The notes: a model not told the origin generated them from the letters alone. Shown: positions 8,415 to 16,267, counted from the first letter of the stretch. The stretch is DNA of 17,971 nt from CAVXAE01 sp044225565 (GCA_044225565.1 JBGAIL010000097.1:1-17971); one strand, 5' to 3'. Program-made: numbers and translations.

Positions 8415-11400
8415 ATGAGGAGGATGCGGTCGAGGAAGTATGCGCCGCGCCGCGGCTTCCTTCTCCTGCTCGCGAGCATGGGTGTCGTCAATGCCGGCAC
8501 CGATGCCTCCTTGACGGTAGATGAGGGAACATGGCTGTCCGTAGATAGCTCGCCGGCCGATGGCAGGCTTGCATTCGATGTGCTGGGCCGACTGTTTACT
8601 CTCGATCCGGGTGGCGGGGATGCGCTTCCGTTGCTCGTCGATGATGCCTTCGATGCCCATCCGATGTATTCGCCGGACGGCCGACGCATCGCTTTCATCA
8701 GCGACAGGAGCGGCAGCGAGAACTTGTGGGTTGCCGAGGCTGACGGCACCCAGCTCGGAATGCTGAGCCACGATACGCAGGCAGTGTTCGTCGGTCCGGC
8801 CTGGTCCGCCGATGCGAGCGCGATATACGTTACGCGGATCAACGATCGGAATCGACGTAACAGCGGCGTCAAAAGCGCACGGTGGAAGTTCTCTCTGACA
8901 GGCTCCCGCGAAATGCTCGGCCTGGACCCGGATCTCGAGCTGTCGGAGATTCACGGTGCGGCGCCGACGAAGGATGGGCGCGCGCTCTACTTTTCAGCCC
9001 GGCGCGCCGGCGGTGTCTACGACATCTATCGTCGGGATCTGCGCTTCTCCACCACCACCATCGTGGTCAGTGGCCGCTCTCGTGCTGCGGGAGTCATGCA
9101 GCCGACCCCCTCTCCCGATGGCCGTCTCCTGGCGTATGCAGTGGACATCGAGGGAGGAACGGAGCTGCGTGTACGCTCTCTCGACAGCGGCACCGATCGC
9201 AGAGTGGCCTATCCGATCGAGATGTCTCTGGCCGCCTCCCAGCATGCCTACCAGGGGGTACTGCCGCATTTCGCGTTCACCCCGGATTCGGCGGCAATCG
9301 TCATTGGATACGGGGGCAAGCTTCGCCGGGTGGACGTCGGGAACGGAGACTCGCGCATCATCGCGTTTCGCGCGCGTATCGATGCGCGCATCCAGCCGAG
9401 CGTCCATCAACAGCCGGTCAGTGAGGCCGGCCCCGTCAGGGCGCGGGTCATTGAAGGCGCAGAGGTTTCCCCTGATGGCCAGCACGTCGCATTCTCGGCG
9501 TTCGGCAAGGTATTCGTGGCTGTTCTCGGTGAGCCTCGCTCGAGGAGGGTATCGAAAACGACGTTCGCGCCCGACGATGTCAGCGAGAGCTATCCCACTT
9601 GGTCTCCCGATGGCCGCTGGCTGGCGTACACCACCTGGTCGCGGAAGGTGGGCGGCCACCTTTGGAGGATCCGTCTCAATGGCGGTGAGCCGCAGCGTCT
9701 GAGCCGATTTCCTGCGTTCTACAGCAGACCTGCCTTCGCTCCCGATGGCCAATCGATTATTGCGCTTCGCTCGGCAACCGACGAAGAGCAGCATGTGGTT
9801 TCCGTGCGCGGGGACACCAAGCAACGCCTGGCTGCGAGAGAGCTCATCAGGATCTCGTTGCGCGAAGGCGTGGAGACCACGTTGGGCTACGTGAACGGAG
9901 GGTTCAATACGAGCCCTGTCGTGGCCGACAGCGGGCGACTGCGTTTCGATGCAGGGGGTACGGCGGTCTTCGTCCATACGCCGGGCGGACTGATGCAGTT
10001 TCCGCTAGCCGGCAGCGCGTCCGAGGTGGTGTGGCGCATCACGGGACCCAAAGCCACAGCGTTCTCCGCAGAAGTGGATGATGCGGCCATCAGTCCTGAT
10101 GGACGATGGGCACTGGCGCTGCATAATTTCCAGCTTTTCCTGGTTCCGCTGCCGGCGGACGGTGGGTCTGGCGGCGTCATCAGCTTGTCTGATCCAGCGG
10201 CGCATGTGCGCCAGCTGACGGAGATCGGCGCAGATGAGTTTGCGTGGTCGAGGGACGGTGCGCGCGTGACCTGGTCGGTCGGTTCCACCGTCTACTCGGC
10301 AGCTCTTGCCGATGTCTTGCGAAGCGGCGTTGCGAGCCGGAACGATTGCATGGAGTCGTCAAGGCGGCGATGGGAGATCACGGCGACCCTTCCACGTGAC
10401 ATCCCGCGGCGCCAACTGGTGTTGCGAGGAGCTACCGTCGTCACCATGGCCGGGAAGGGTGACGGCGAGATCGGCGACGTCGTGATCGCCGACAATCGAT
10501 TGGCGGCCGTCATTCTGCAGGGTGGCGGGCGCGTTTCTTCGCAGGCCATCGAGGTCGATGTCTCCGGAAAGTTCATCACTCCCGGATTCGTCGATACGCA
10601 TGCTCACTACGACAACACAGGCAAGCGCAACATCGAGTACGACACCTGGGAGCTGCCCATGGCCCTGGCGTATGGAGTGACGACATCGCTCGATCCGCAA
10701 TCCAGCACCCCCGACCTGTTCGTTTACCAGGATCTGATTGATGCGGGCATCGTCAAAGGGCCGCGTGCGTACACCACCGGGCCGGGAATCTTCCAATGGA
10801 GCGGGATAGACGGCACCCGCAAGGCATCCTGCATATTGACTCGATACCGCAAGCATTACCGTACCGGCATCGTCAAATCCTATCTGATCGGCAGCAGGCA
10901 GCAGCGTCAGTACATGGCGGTGGCGGCCAGAAGGCTCGGGTTGATGGTGGTGACGGAGAATTGGGGGGCACCGCGGTACGCAATCACCCAGGCGCTGGAT
11001 GGTTTCTCGACGAATGAGCACGCCTCCGACGCTATCGACTACTACGATGACATGGCGCAGTTGTACTCCAGGGCGGGGATCGGCTATTCGCCCACGACGC
11101 TGGTCGGGGGAGAGGCGGGTCTGCCCGCTCTGGCCTATTTTCTATCGCGGCGCGACATCCTGCAGGACGAGAAGCTCAATCGTCTCATGCCGCGCGCCGT
11201 CATCGTCGAGCGCCTTCGGGATGTCCAGTGGGCGCCGCGCAGCGCCTTCATCTTCGACCGGCTGGCGGCATCTGCCGCCAGGATATTCCGCGCTGGCGGT
11301 CATGTCGGGGTGGGCTCACATGGCGAGCTGCAGGGCCTCGGGTATCACTGGGAGATGGAAGCATTGGCCGCTGGTGGCCTGACGCCCCATGAGGTTTTGC

Positions 11401-11609
11401 AGATGGCGACGCGCTCCTCCGCCGCTGTGGTGGGCAGGGCGGACGACGTTGGCACGCTCGAAGCGGGGAAGTATGCGGATCTGCTGATATTCGACGCCAA
11501 CCCCGCCCGCGACCTCGGAAATCTGAGTACTTTGCGCTACGTGATCAAGAACGGTCGAATCTATTCCGCGCAGAACCTCGCCGAGGTACGCCCTGCCGAT
11601 ATTCAGTAG
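8415..11609 (+). CDS. Exported amidohydrolase with N-terminal TolB/tricorn-like propeller
   Basis: Two-part periplasmic enzyme of 1064 residues. After a signal peptide (about 1-27) come repeated PD40 propeller motifs (YSPDGRRIAFISD, PSPDGRLLAYA, VSPDGQHVAFS, WSPDGRWLAYT, FAPDGQSIIAL, ISPDGRWALAL) to about residue 650. An amidohydrolase domain fills about 655-1050. Metal-site candidates are His729 and His731 (DTHAH), Lys821 as possible carboxylated lysine (IVKSYL), His869 (TNEHASD) and His969 (GSHGELQG). The strand-5 His of classical enzymes reads Thr847-Glu848, and the usual last Asp is His969. As I recall, homologues of this fusion family share GxHGq, so the site may be family-specific. The C-terminal EAGKYADLLIFDANP is typical. 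It starts 6 bases after the receptor stop, with only a weak GAGAG site; ATG 8424 is an alternative. It probably hydrolyses a cyclic or peptide-like amide, substrate unknown. Confidence 0.88.
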   Translation: MRRMRSRKYAPRRGFLLLLASMGVVNAGTDASLTVDEGTWLSVDSSPADGRLAFDVLGRLFTLDPGGGDALPLLVDDAFDAHPMYSPDGRRIAFISDRSGSENLWVAEADGTQLGMLSHDTQAVFVGPAWSADASAIYVTRINDRNRRNSGVKSARWKFSLTGSREMLGLDPDLELSEIHGAAPTKDGRALYFSARRAGGVYDIYRRDLRFSTTTIVVSGRSRAAGVMQPTPSPDGRLLAYAVDIEGGTELRVRSLDSGTDRRVAYPIEMSLAASQHAYQGVLPHFAFTPDSAAIVIGYGGKLRRVDVGNGDSRIIAFRARIDARIQPSVHQQPVSEAGPVRARVIEGAEVSPDGQHVAFSAFGKVFVAVLGEPRSRRVSKTTFAPDDVSESYPTWSPDGRWLAYTTWSRKVGGHLWRIRLNGGEPQRLSRFPAFYSRPAFAPDGQSIIALRSATDEEQHVVSVRGDTKQRLAARELIRISLREGVETTLGYVNGGFNTSPVVADSGRLRFDAGGTAVFVHTPGGLMQFPLAGSASEVVWRITGPKATAFSAEVDDAAISPDGRWALALHNFQLFLVPLPADGGSGGVISLSDPAAHVRQLTEIGADEFAWSRDGARVTWSVGSTVYSAALADVLRSGVASRNDCMESSRRRWEITATLPRDIPRRQLVLRGATVVTMAGKGDGEIGDVVIADNRLAAVILQGGGRVSSQAIEVDVSGKFITPGFVDTHAHYDNTGKRNIEYDTWELPMALAYGVTTSLDPQSSTPDLFVYQDLIDAGIVKGPRAYTTGPGIFQWSGIDGTRKASCILTRYRKHYRTGIVKSYLIGSRQQRQYMAVAARRLGLMVVTENWGAPRYAITQALDGFSTNEHASDAIDYYDDMAQLYSRAGIGYSPTTLVGGEAGLPALAYFLSRRDILQDEKLNRLMPRAVIVERLRDVQWAPRSAFIFDRLAASAARIFRAGGHVGVGSHGELQGLGYHWEMEALAAGGLTPHEVLQMATRSSAAVVGRADDVGTLEAGKYADLLIFDANPARDLGNLSTLRYVIKNGRIYSAQNLAEVRPADIQ

Positions 11610-11682
11610 TCACCTGTCGATACGGAGCCCGGTCGTGCGAGGGGCCGCATCGCTCATCAGAAGTACTCGGGGCCGGCCCTCC

Positions 11683-11703
11683 GGCTCCGTGGTGACCGGA
11701 GCC
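11683..11703. terminator. GC-rich hairpin in convergent gap
   Basis: GGCTCCG, a 7-base loop, then CGGAGCC: a perfect 7-bp stem between two convergent genes. There is no clear T-run on either strand, so a bidirectional terminator role is inferred from position and stem strength only. Confidence 0.4.
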
Positions 11704-11705
11704 TG

Positions 11706-11756
11706 CCGCCGCTCCGGCGGGGATTTCCGCAGCCCGGCATTCTCCGCCGGGAATGC
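11706..11756. repeat. Two further inverted repeats in convergent gap
   Basis: CCGCCG-CTC-CGGCGG at 11706-11720 is a 6-bp perfect stem. At 11733-11756, two alternative stems overlap: CCCGGC with GCCGGG (11733-11751), and GCATTC with GAATGC (11737-11756). Together with the hairpin at 11683-11703 they fill most of the gap between the convergent genes. They probably stop transcription from both sides. Confidence 0.4.
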
Positions 11757-11757
11757 G

Positions 11758-13290
11758 CTAGTGATCCCCCTTCGCAAGTGAGGTGCGCAGGATGGGTTTG
11801 CCCGGCAGCTTGCCGGTCGCCTTGCCCGACTCCCATGCGAGCTCGCCATTGACCCACACTGCGGCAATGCCGGTCGAGAGCGCGTGCGGCATCTTCGTCG
11901 TCGCATGGTCGTTCACCGTGGCAGGGTCGAACAGCACCAGGTCCGCGACCATTCCAGCCTTGAGGTAGCCGCGATCTTTGAAACCCATATGATCTGCCGC
12001 CTGTCCGGACATCTTGCTGATCGCCGATTGAAGGGAGAGGGCGTGATCTTCGCGCACATATTTGCGCAGCACGCGCGTGAACGAGCCCGCACCGCGCGGA
12101 TGGGCGCCATACAGCTCGCCGTCCGAGCAGATGTTCGCGTGCGGCCAGCGCATCAAGGTGGCGATGTCGTCGTCCCGCATGCTGGTGCCGATGATGCTTT
12201 CCTCCGCGTTCGCGGCGATCGACTGGCGGATCAGTGCGAGATACAACTCCGCCGGATCGGCCTTGCGCTCGCTGGCGACCTGCGCGAGCGTCTTGCCGAC
12301 GATGGAGGGATCCGCATCGAAGCGGCCGAACAGCACGCCCTCCGGCTTGATGGAATTCGTGAGGGCGAAGCGGGCGGCCTGCACGTCCTCGAAATTGCGC
12401 TGGGGCAGCACGACCTGCATGGTCGACTGCCAGTATTCGTACGGATACACGTCCAGCGTTGCGTCGATGCCTTCGGCGCGCGCGGCGTCGAGACGTTTCA
12501 GCAGCTCGGGCGCATGCCCCCATAGCGAGACCAAGGCAAGCTTGGCGTGCGAGAGTTGCACCGGAATCCGCGCTTCCCGGCCGACTCTCAGCAGCTCGTC
12601 GATGGAGCTCCACAACTCCACGCTCTCGCTGCGGATGTGGCTGATGTAGCGCCCGCCGTAGGGCGCCACCACCTTGCCGAGCGCGACGAGCTCAGTGGCG
12701 TCGGAGTAGATGCCGGGGTCGTACCCCAGGCCGCTCGAGAGCCCGATGGCTCCGGCACGCATGTCGGCTTCGAGCAGCTTGCCCATGCGAACGATTTCCT
12801 GCGGCGTCGAGTGGCGCTTGTAGTTTTCGCCGAGCACGCTCTCGCGCAGCGTGTTGTGGCCGCTGTACGAGGCGACGTTCACGGCCACCGGTTTGGACCG
12901 GAGGCGTTTCCACAGGGTGTCCAGAGGAAACACCGAGCCGCCGTCCTGGCCGACCACGATCGTCGTGACGCCCTGGCTCAGCAGCGGCTCGGCCGTCGGG
13001 GTGCGAGCCAGTGCCCGGTCGTGGTGGCTATGCGTGTCGATGAAGCCGGGTGCGAGCACCTGCCCTTTGCCCTCCCGCACTTGCTCGCCGTCCCGAGCCG
13101 CGAGCGCACGACCGACTTCCACGATGCGTCCGTCCTCGAGTCGCAAGGCGCCCGGATAGGGTTGCGCCCCCGTGCCGTCGATGACGAGGACGTCACGGAT
13201 CAGCGTGGAGGAAGCGAACGCAGTCGCCGAGGCGACCGTGAGGAGGGCTGAGGCGATGAGGCCCCGCAAGGACGGCATGAGGTACTTCAT
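11758..13290 (-). CDS. Exported N-acyl-D-amino-acid deacylase-like amidohydrolase
   Basis: Amidohydrolase of the D-aminoacylase/dihydroorotase-like group, expected to remove an acyl group from N-acyl-D-amino acids or a similar amide. A signal peptide (about residues 1-26, ending ATAFA) places it in the periplasm. Metal ligands seen are His87 and His89 (DTHSHHD), His218 (YISHIRSE), His248 (VQLSHAKL) and Asp390 (ICSDGE). The Cys that binds zinc in classical D-aminoacylase (VGNCG) is absent; VGQDGGS at 113-119 stands there, so substrate or metal use may differ. Length 510 is slightly above the usual 480-500 because of the signal peptide. The start codon at 13290 lies 10 bases after the cydX stop on the same strand, so it is probably read through from the cyd operon. 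An in-frame ATG at 13278 is an alternative, and neither has a strong ribosome-binding site. Confidence 0.87.
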   Translation of the reverse strand: MKYLMPSLRGLIASALLTVASATAFASSTLIRDVLVIDGTGAQPYPGALRLEDGRIVEVGRALAARDGEQVREGKGQVLAPGFIDTHSHHDRALARTPTAEPLLSQGVTTIVVGQDGGSVFPLDTLWKRLRSKPVAVNVASYSGHNTLRESVLGENYKRHSTPQEIVRMGKLLEADMRAGAIGLSSGLGYDPGIYSDATELVALGKVVAPYGGRYISHIRSESVELWSSIDELLRVGREARIPVQLSHAKLALVSLWGHAPELLKRLDAARAEGIDATLDVYPYEYWQSTMQVVLPQRNFEDVQAARFALTNSIKPEGVLFGRFDADPSIVGKTLAQVASERKADPAELYLALIRQSIAANAEESIIGTSMRDDDIATLMRWPHANICSDGELYGAHPRGAGSFTRVLRKYVREDHALSLQSAISKMSGQAADHMGFKDRGYLKAGMVADLVLFDPATVNDHATTKMPHALSTGIAAVWVNGELAWESGKATGKLPGKPILRTSLAKGDH

Positions 13291-13300
13291 GTGCCCGATT

Positions 13301-13378
13301 CTACAAGTCGTCCGTCGCGGTCTGCTCTTTCACCTCGTACCAGATGGCGTTCAGCACTCCGAACGCCAGCGCGAAGCC
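13301..13378 (-). pseudogene. cydX: cydX remnant, lacking start and first ~10 codons
   Basis: Twenty-five codons and a TAG encode GFALAFGVLNAIWYE followed by VKEQTATDDL. This is the hallmark core and tail of CydX, the single-helix small subunit of cytochrome bd oxidase (in E. coli MWYFAWILG begins the protein and FGV lies mid-helix). The expected MWYF N-terminus is missing. Upstream in this frame the sequence is shadow cydB coding without a nearby start codon. The remnant overlaps the last codons of cydB in a different frame. A deletion that removed the cydB tail, the gap and the cydX start explains both genes. As written, no intact CydX is encoded here. A sequencing or assembly error is the alternative. 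Confidence 0.75.
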
Positions 13379-14439
13379 GTATAGAGCAGGATCACCGGCA
13401 GGAACACGATGACGGCGATCAGCATGATGCCCAGTGTCCGCTCGCTGCTCGAGGCATCCCACACGGTGAGCCCATGTGAGGGTTGCGTGGAGGAGGGCAG
13501 GAGGAACGGAAACAGCCCAATCCCCGCCGTCAGAATGGTGGCCGCCTGAGCAAGCGCGCTGGCTGTGAACGCCATGCCATGGCGGGCAGCGCGGAGCAGA
13601 AGCCATGTCAGCGCGGCCCCCGCAACGGCAACGGCAGGCGCAAGCCACAGAGCGCCGTGCGCGTGATAGTTGGCAAGCCACGCACCGCGTTCCACGGCAA
13701 CCTGCTTCAGCACGGGATTCGACGGCCCCGAGCCATTGAATGGGGACACGACCTGGTGCCCATCGATTCCCGCCATCCACACACCGGCACCGACGAAGCT
13801 GACGAGAAACACCAGCGCCGCAACCCGGCCCGCTGCCGCCGCACGCCCCGCAATTGAGCTATCCACCTTCAGCGCCGCATAGGCCGCGCCGTGCATCACG
13901 AGCATCGAAAGGCTCACGATTCCGCACAGCAGCGCGAAGGGATGCAGCAGATTGAAGAAGCCGGCCGTGTAAGTGGGCCGCTGCAGCTCATCGAAATGGA
14001 ACGGCACGCCGAGGAACAGATTCCCGAACGCCACCCCGAAGAGCAACGCAGGCACCGCGCCACCCACGAAGAGCGCCCAGTCCCACGCATTGCGCCAGCG
14101 AGGCTCGGTGAGCTTGCCGCGGAACGTGAACCCCACGGGGCGCAGGATGAGCGCCACGAGCACCAGGAACATCGCGAGGTACAGCCCCGAGAACGACGCG
14201 GCATAGAGCAGCGGCCACGCTGCGAACACCGCACCGCCCGCCAGGATGAACCAGACCTGGTTGCCTTCCCAAACAGGCTCTATCGACTCCAGCAATGCGC
14301 GCCGCTCTTCGTCGTTGCGCCCCACGAAGCGGAAGATGGCGCCGACGCCCATGTCGAACCCGTCGGTGACCGCGAAGCCGATGAGCAGGGCGCCGAGGAT
14401 CAGCCACCACACGATGCGCAATGTCTCGTAGTCGGGCAT
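13351..14439 (-). CDS. cydB: Cytochrome bd ubiquinol oxidase subunit II, altered C-terminus
   Basis: Subunit II of cytochrome bd, the inner-membrane quinol oxidase that reduces oxygen to water at low oxygen. The family start is clear: LRIVWWLILGALLIGFAVTDGFDMG, then EPVWEGNQVWFILAGGAVFAAWP and ALILRPVGFTFRGK. Several hydrophobic membrane segments follow along its length, and MLIAVIVFLPVILLYT is the last helix. After LLYT the usual polar tail is missing. The frame runs into TASRWRSEC, which is out-of-frame cydX sequence, giving 362 residues against about 379 in E. coli. All membrane helices appear present, so the subunit may still fold. It starts 15 bases after cydA on the same strand, with GGAG about 9 bases before the ATG. 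Identity is certain; whether the 3' end is biological is not. Confidence 0.93.
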   Translation of the reverse strand: MPDYETLRIVWWLILGALLIGFAVTDGFDMGVGAIFRFVGRNDEERRALLESIEPVWEGNQVWFILAGGAVFAAWPLLYAASFSGLYLAMFLVLVALILRPVGFTFRGKLTEPRWRNAWDWALFVGGAVPALLFGVAFGNLFLGVPFHFDELQRPTYTAGFFNLLHPFALLCGIVSLSMLVMHGAAYAALKVDSSIAGRAAAAGRVAALVFLVSFVGAGVWMAGIDGHQVVSPFNGSGPSNPVLKQVAVERGAWLANYHAHGALWLAPAVAVAGAALTWLLLRAARHGMAFTASALAQAATILTAGIGLFPFLLPSSTQPSHGLTVWDASSSERTLGIMLIAVIVFLPVILLYTASRWRSEC

Positions 14440-14454
14440 CTCTCGATTCTCCGC

Positions 14455-16038
14455 TCAGTGTTGCGCGGGCGCGCGGGCGAGTTCCGCGTGCGGATCCGCC
14501 TTCGGTCTCGGCCAGTACCCGAGCTGTTCAGGCCCTCGCCGGATCATGCGCAGCATCAGGTACACGTCGATTATCGCCAGCCCGGTGTAGAACACGACGA
14601 AGCCGATCAGGGACAGCCACACGTTCGACGCTGCGGTGGTCGATACGCCCAGGAACGTGGGGAGCAGGCCGTCGATGGCCCACGGCTGCCGGCCGTATTC
14701 CGCGACGATCCAGCCGAGCTCGGCCGCGACCCACGGCAGCGGCAGGCTGTAGAGCGCGATGCGAAGGAACCACCGGTTCTGCTCGAAGCGATGCTTCGAC
14801 GCGAGATAGAACGCCGTGGCGAAGAGGGCGATGAGGAAGAAGCCGATCGCCACCATGAGCCGGAAGCTCCAGAACAGCACCGGCACGTTGGGCACGGTGG
14901 ACCAGGCGGCCTGGTCTATCTGCTCGGCGGTCGCGGTTGCCGGATTGGACGTATATCGAAGCAACAACAGGCCGTAGCCGAGATCGCCGCGATGCGCCTC
15001 GAAGGTTTCGAGCGCCTGGGCATCCGCGCCGTCTGCACGCAGGCGCTGCAGTGCCGCGTGCGCCTTCATGCCGCTTGTCACCCGCTCCCGCGCATGCTCC
15101 ACGAGCTCGTGAATACCGGGAACCTCCTTGTCGAGCGAGCGGGTAGCGATGAGGCCGAGCAGCCAGGGCACTTTCACTTCGGCATGCGTTTCGCGGGCAG
15201 CGACGTCCGGCAAGCCGAAGATGGTGAAGCCGGCGGGCGCAGGCTCGGTGTGCCATGCCGCCTCGATGGCGGCGATCTTCATCCGCTGGTTCTCGCTCGC
15301 CACGTAGCCGGATTCGTCACCGAGCACCACCACCGAGAGCGAGCAGGCGAGTCCGAAGCTCGCCGCCACCGCCATCGACCGTTTCGCGACGTCGACGTTG
15401 CGGCCGTGCAGCAGGTACCAGGCGCTGATGGCGAGCACGAACACGGAGCCCACGACGTAACCCGCCGCGACGGTGTGGACGAACTTGGCCTGCGCGACGG
15501 GGTTGAACAGCACCGCGGAGAAGGAGCTGAGCTCCATCCGCATGGTCTCGTAGTTGAACTCCGCGCCGACGGGGTTCTGCATCCACGCGTTCGCGATGAG
15601 GATCCACAGCGCCGAGAAGCTCGAGCCGATGGCTACGAGCCCGGTGACGATCAGGTGTGCCACCTTCGACAGTCGCTCCCAGCCGAAGAAGAAGAGGCCG
15701 ACGAAGGTGGATTCGAGGAAGAAGGCCATCAGCCCCTCGATGGCGAGCGGCGCGCCGAAGATGTCCCCGACGTAGTGCGAGTAGTACGCCCAGTTCGTGC
15801 CGAACTGGAATTCCATGGTGATGCCCGTGGCCACGCCCATGGCGAAATTGATGCCGAAGAGCAGGCCCCAGAACTGCGTCATGCGCTTCCAGACCTCGCG
15901 GCCGGTCATGACGTACACGGACTCCATGATCACCAGGATCATGGACAGGCCGAGCGTCAGCGGCACGAACAGGAAGTGGTACAGCGCGGTGAGCGCGAAC
16001 TGCAGGCGGGAAAGGTTGACGGCCTCGAAATCGATCAC
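14455..16038 (-). CDS. cydA: Cytochrome bd ubiquinol oxidase subunit I
   Basis: Heme-bearing subunit I of cytochrome bd oxidase. I start it at GTG 16038, because LSRLQFALTALYHFLFVPLTLG follows at once as in E. coli CydA, and GAGGG lies about 8 bases upstream. A longer frame to 16323 exists, but its extra N-terminus is cydP sequence read out of frame. With this start the protein has 527 residues, and all key E. coli positions are kept with an offset of two: His21 (heme b595), His188 and Met395 (heme b558), Glu101 and Glu109 (proton/heme d region), Lys254 and Glu259 (quinol loop). GRQPWAIDGLLPT is also present. The quinol loop is E. coli length, so this is the long-loop canonical type and not the cyanide-insensitive short-loop type. 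It is co-transcribed with cydP (16 bases before) and cydB (15 bases after). Confidence 0.96.
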   Translation of the reverse strand: MIDFEAVNLSRLQFALTALYHFLFVPLTLGLSMILVIMESVYVMTGREVWKRMTQFWGLLFGINFAMGVATGITMEFQFGTNWAYYSHYVGDIFGAPLAIEGLMAFFLESTFVGLFFFGWERLSKVAHLIVTGLVAIGSSFSALWILIANAWMQNPVGAEFNYETMRMELSSFSAVLFNPVAQAKFVHTVAAGYVVGSVFVLAISAWYLLHGRNVDVAKRSMAVAASFGLACSLSVVVLGDESGYVASENQRMKIAAIEAAWHTEPAPAGFTIFGLPDVAARETHAEVKVPWLLGLIATRSLDKEVPGIHELVEHARERVTSGMKAHAALQRLRADGADAQALETFEAHRGDLGYGLLLLRYTSNPATATAEQIDQAAWSTVPNVPVLFWSFRLMVAIGFFLIALFATAFYLASKHRFEQNRWFLRIALYSLPLPWVAAELGWIVAEYGRQPWAIDGLLPTFLGVSTTAASNVWLSLIGFVVFYTGLAIIDVYLMLRMIRRGPEQLGYWPRPKADPHAELARAPAQH

Positions 16039-16054
16039 GTGCCGGCCCTCGGTG

Positions 16055-16267
16055 TCATGGTGGCGTCGATGTGGCGGCCGGAACCGGCTCGACGCCGAGG
16101 CGGCCGCCCGCGAGGCCGTCGTCCACGCGCTGCCTGTGAGAAGGGGAGAAAAACAGGGCCCAGAGCAGCACGAGTGCCGCCAGCTTTCCGAGCAGTGCCC
16201 AACCCAGCTCGCGCCGCAAGCGGCGCTGCCACGTGCCGGGACGTGGAGGGAGTCGCGGATTCTCCAT
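16055..16267 (-). CDS. cydP: Putative small cytochrome bd subunit CydP
   Basis: Small 70-residue protein just upstream of cydA on the same strand. It has a basic N-terminus (RPGTWQRRLRREL), one membrane helix (about 22-41, GWALLGKLAALVLLWALFF), then SPSHRQRVD and a short periplasmic-like tail. This matches the pattern I know for CydP, a small subunit annotated upstream of cydAB in several proteobacteria (K-aliphatic helix, FFSPxHR, VD). It would associate with CydAB in the inner membrane; its exact role is little known. The ATG at 16267 gives the full conserved block. The gene overlaps a spurious upstream extension of the cydA frame. Confidence rests on motif and position, not on an alignment. 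Confidence 0.75.
   Translation of the reverse strand: MENPRLPPRPGTWQRRLRRELGWALLGKLAALVLLWALFFSPSHRQRVDDGLAGGRLGVEPVPAATSTPP

Noticed and set aside
7167..8954. A 595-residue minus-strand frame
   Set aside because: It lies antisense to the STN receptor and amidohydrolase starts and has no domain motif, so it is a shadow frame.
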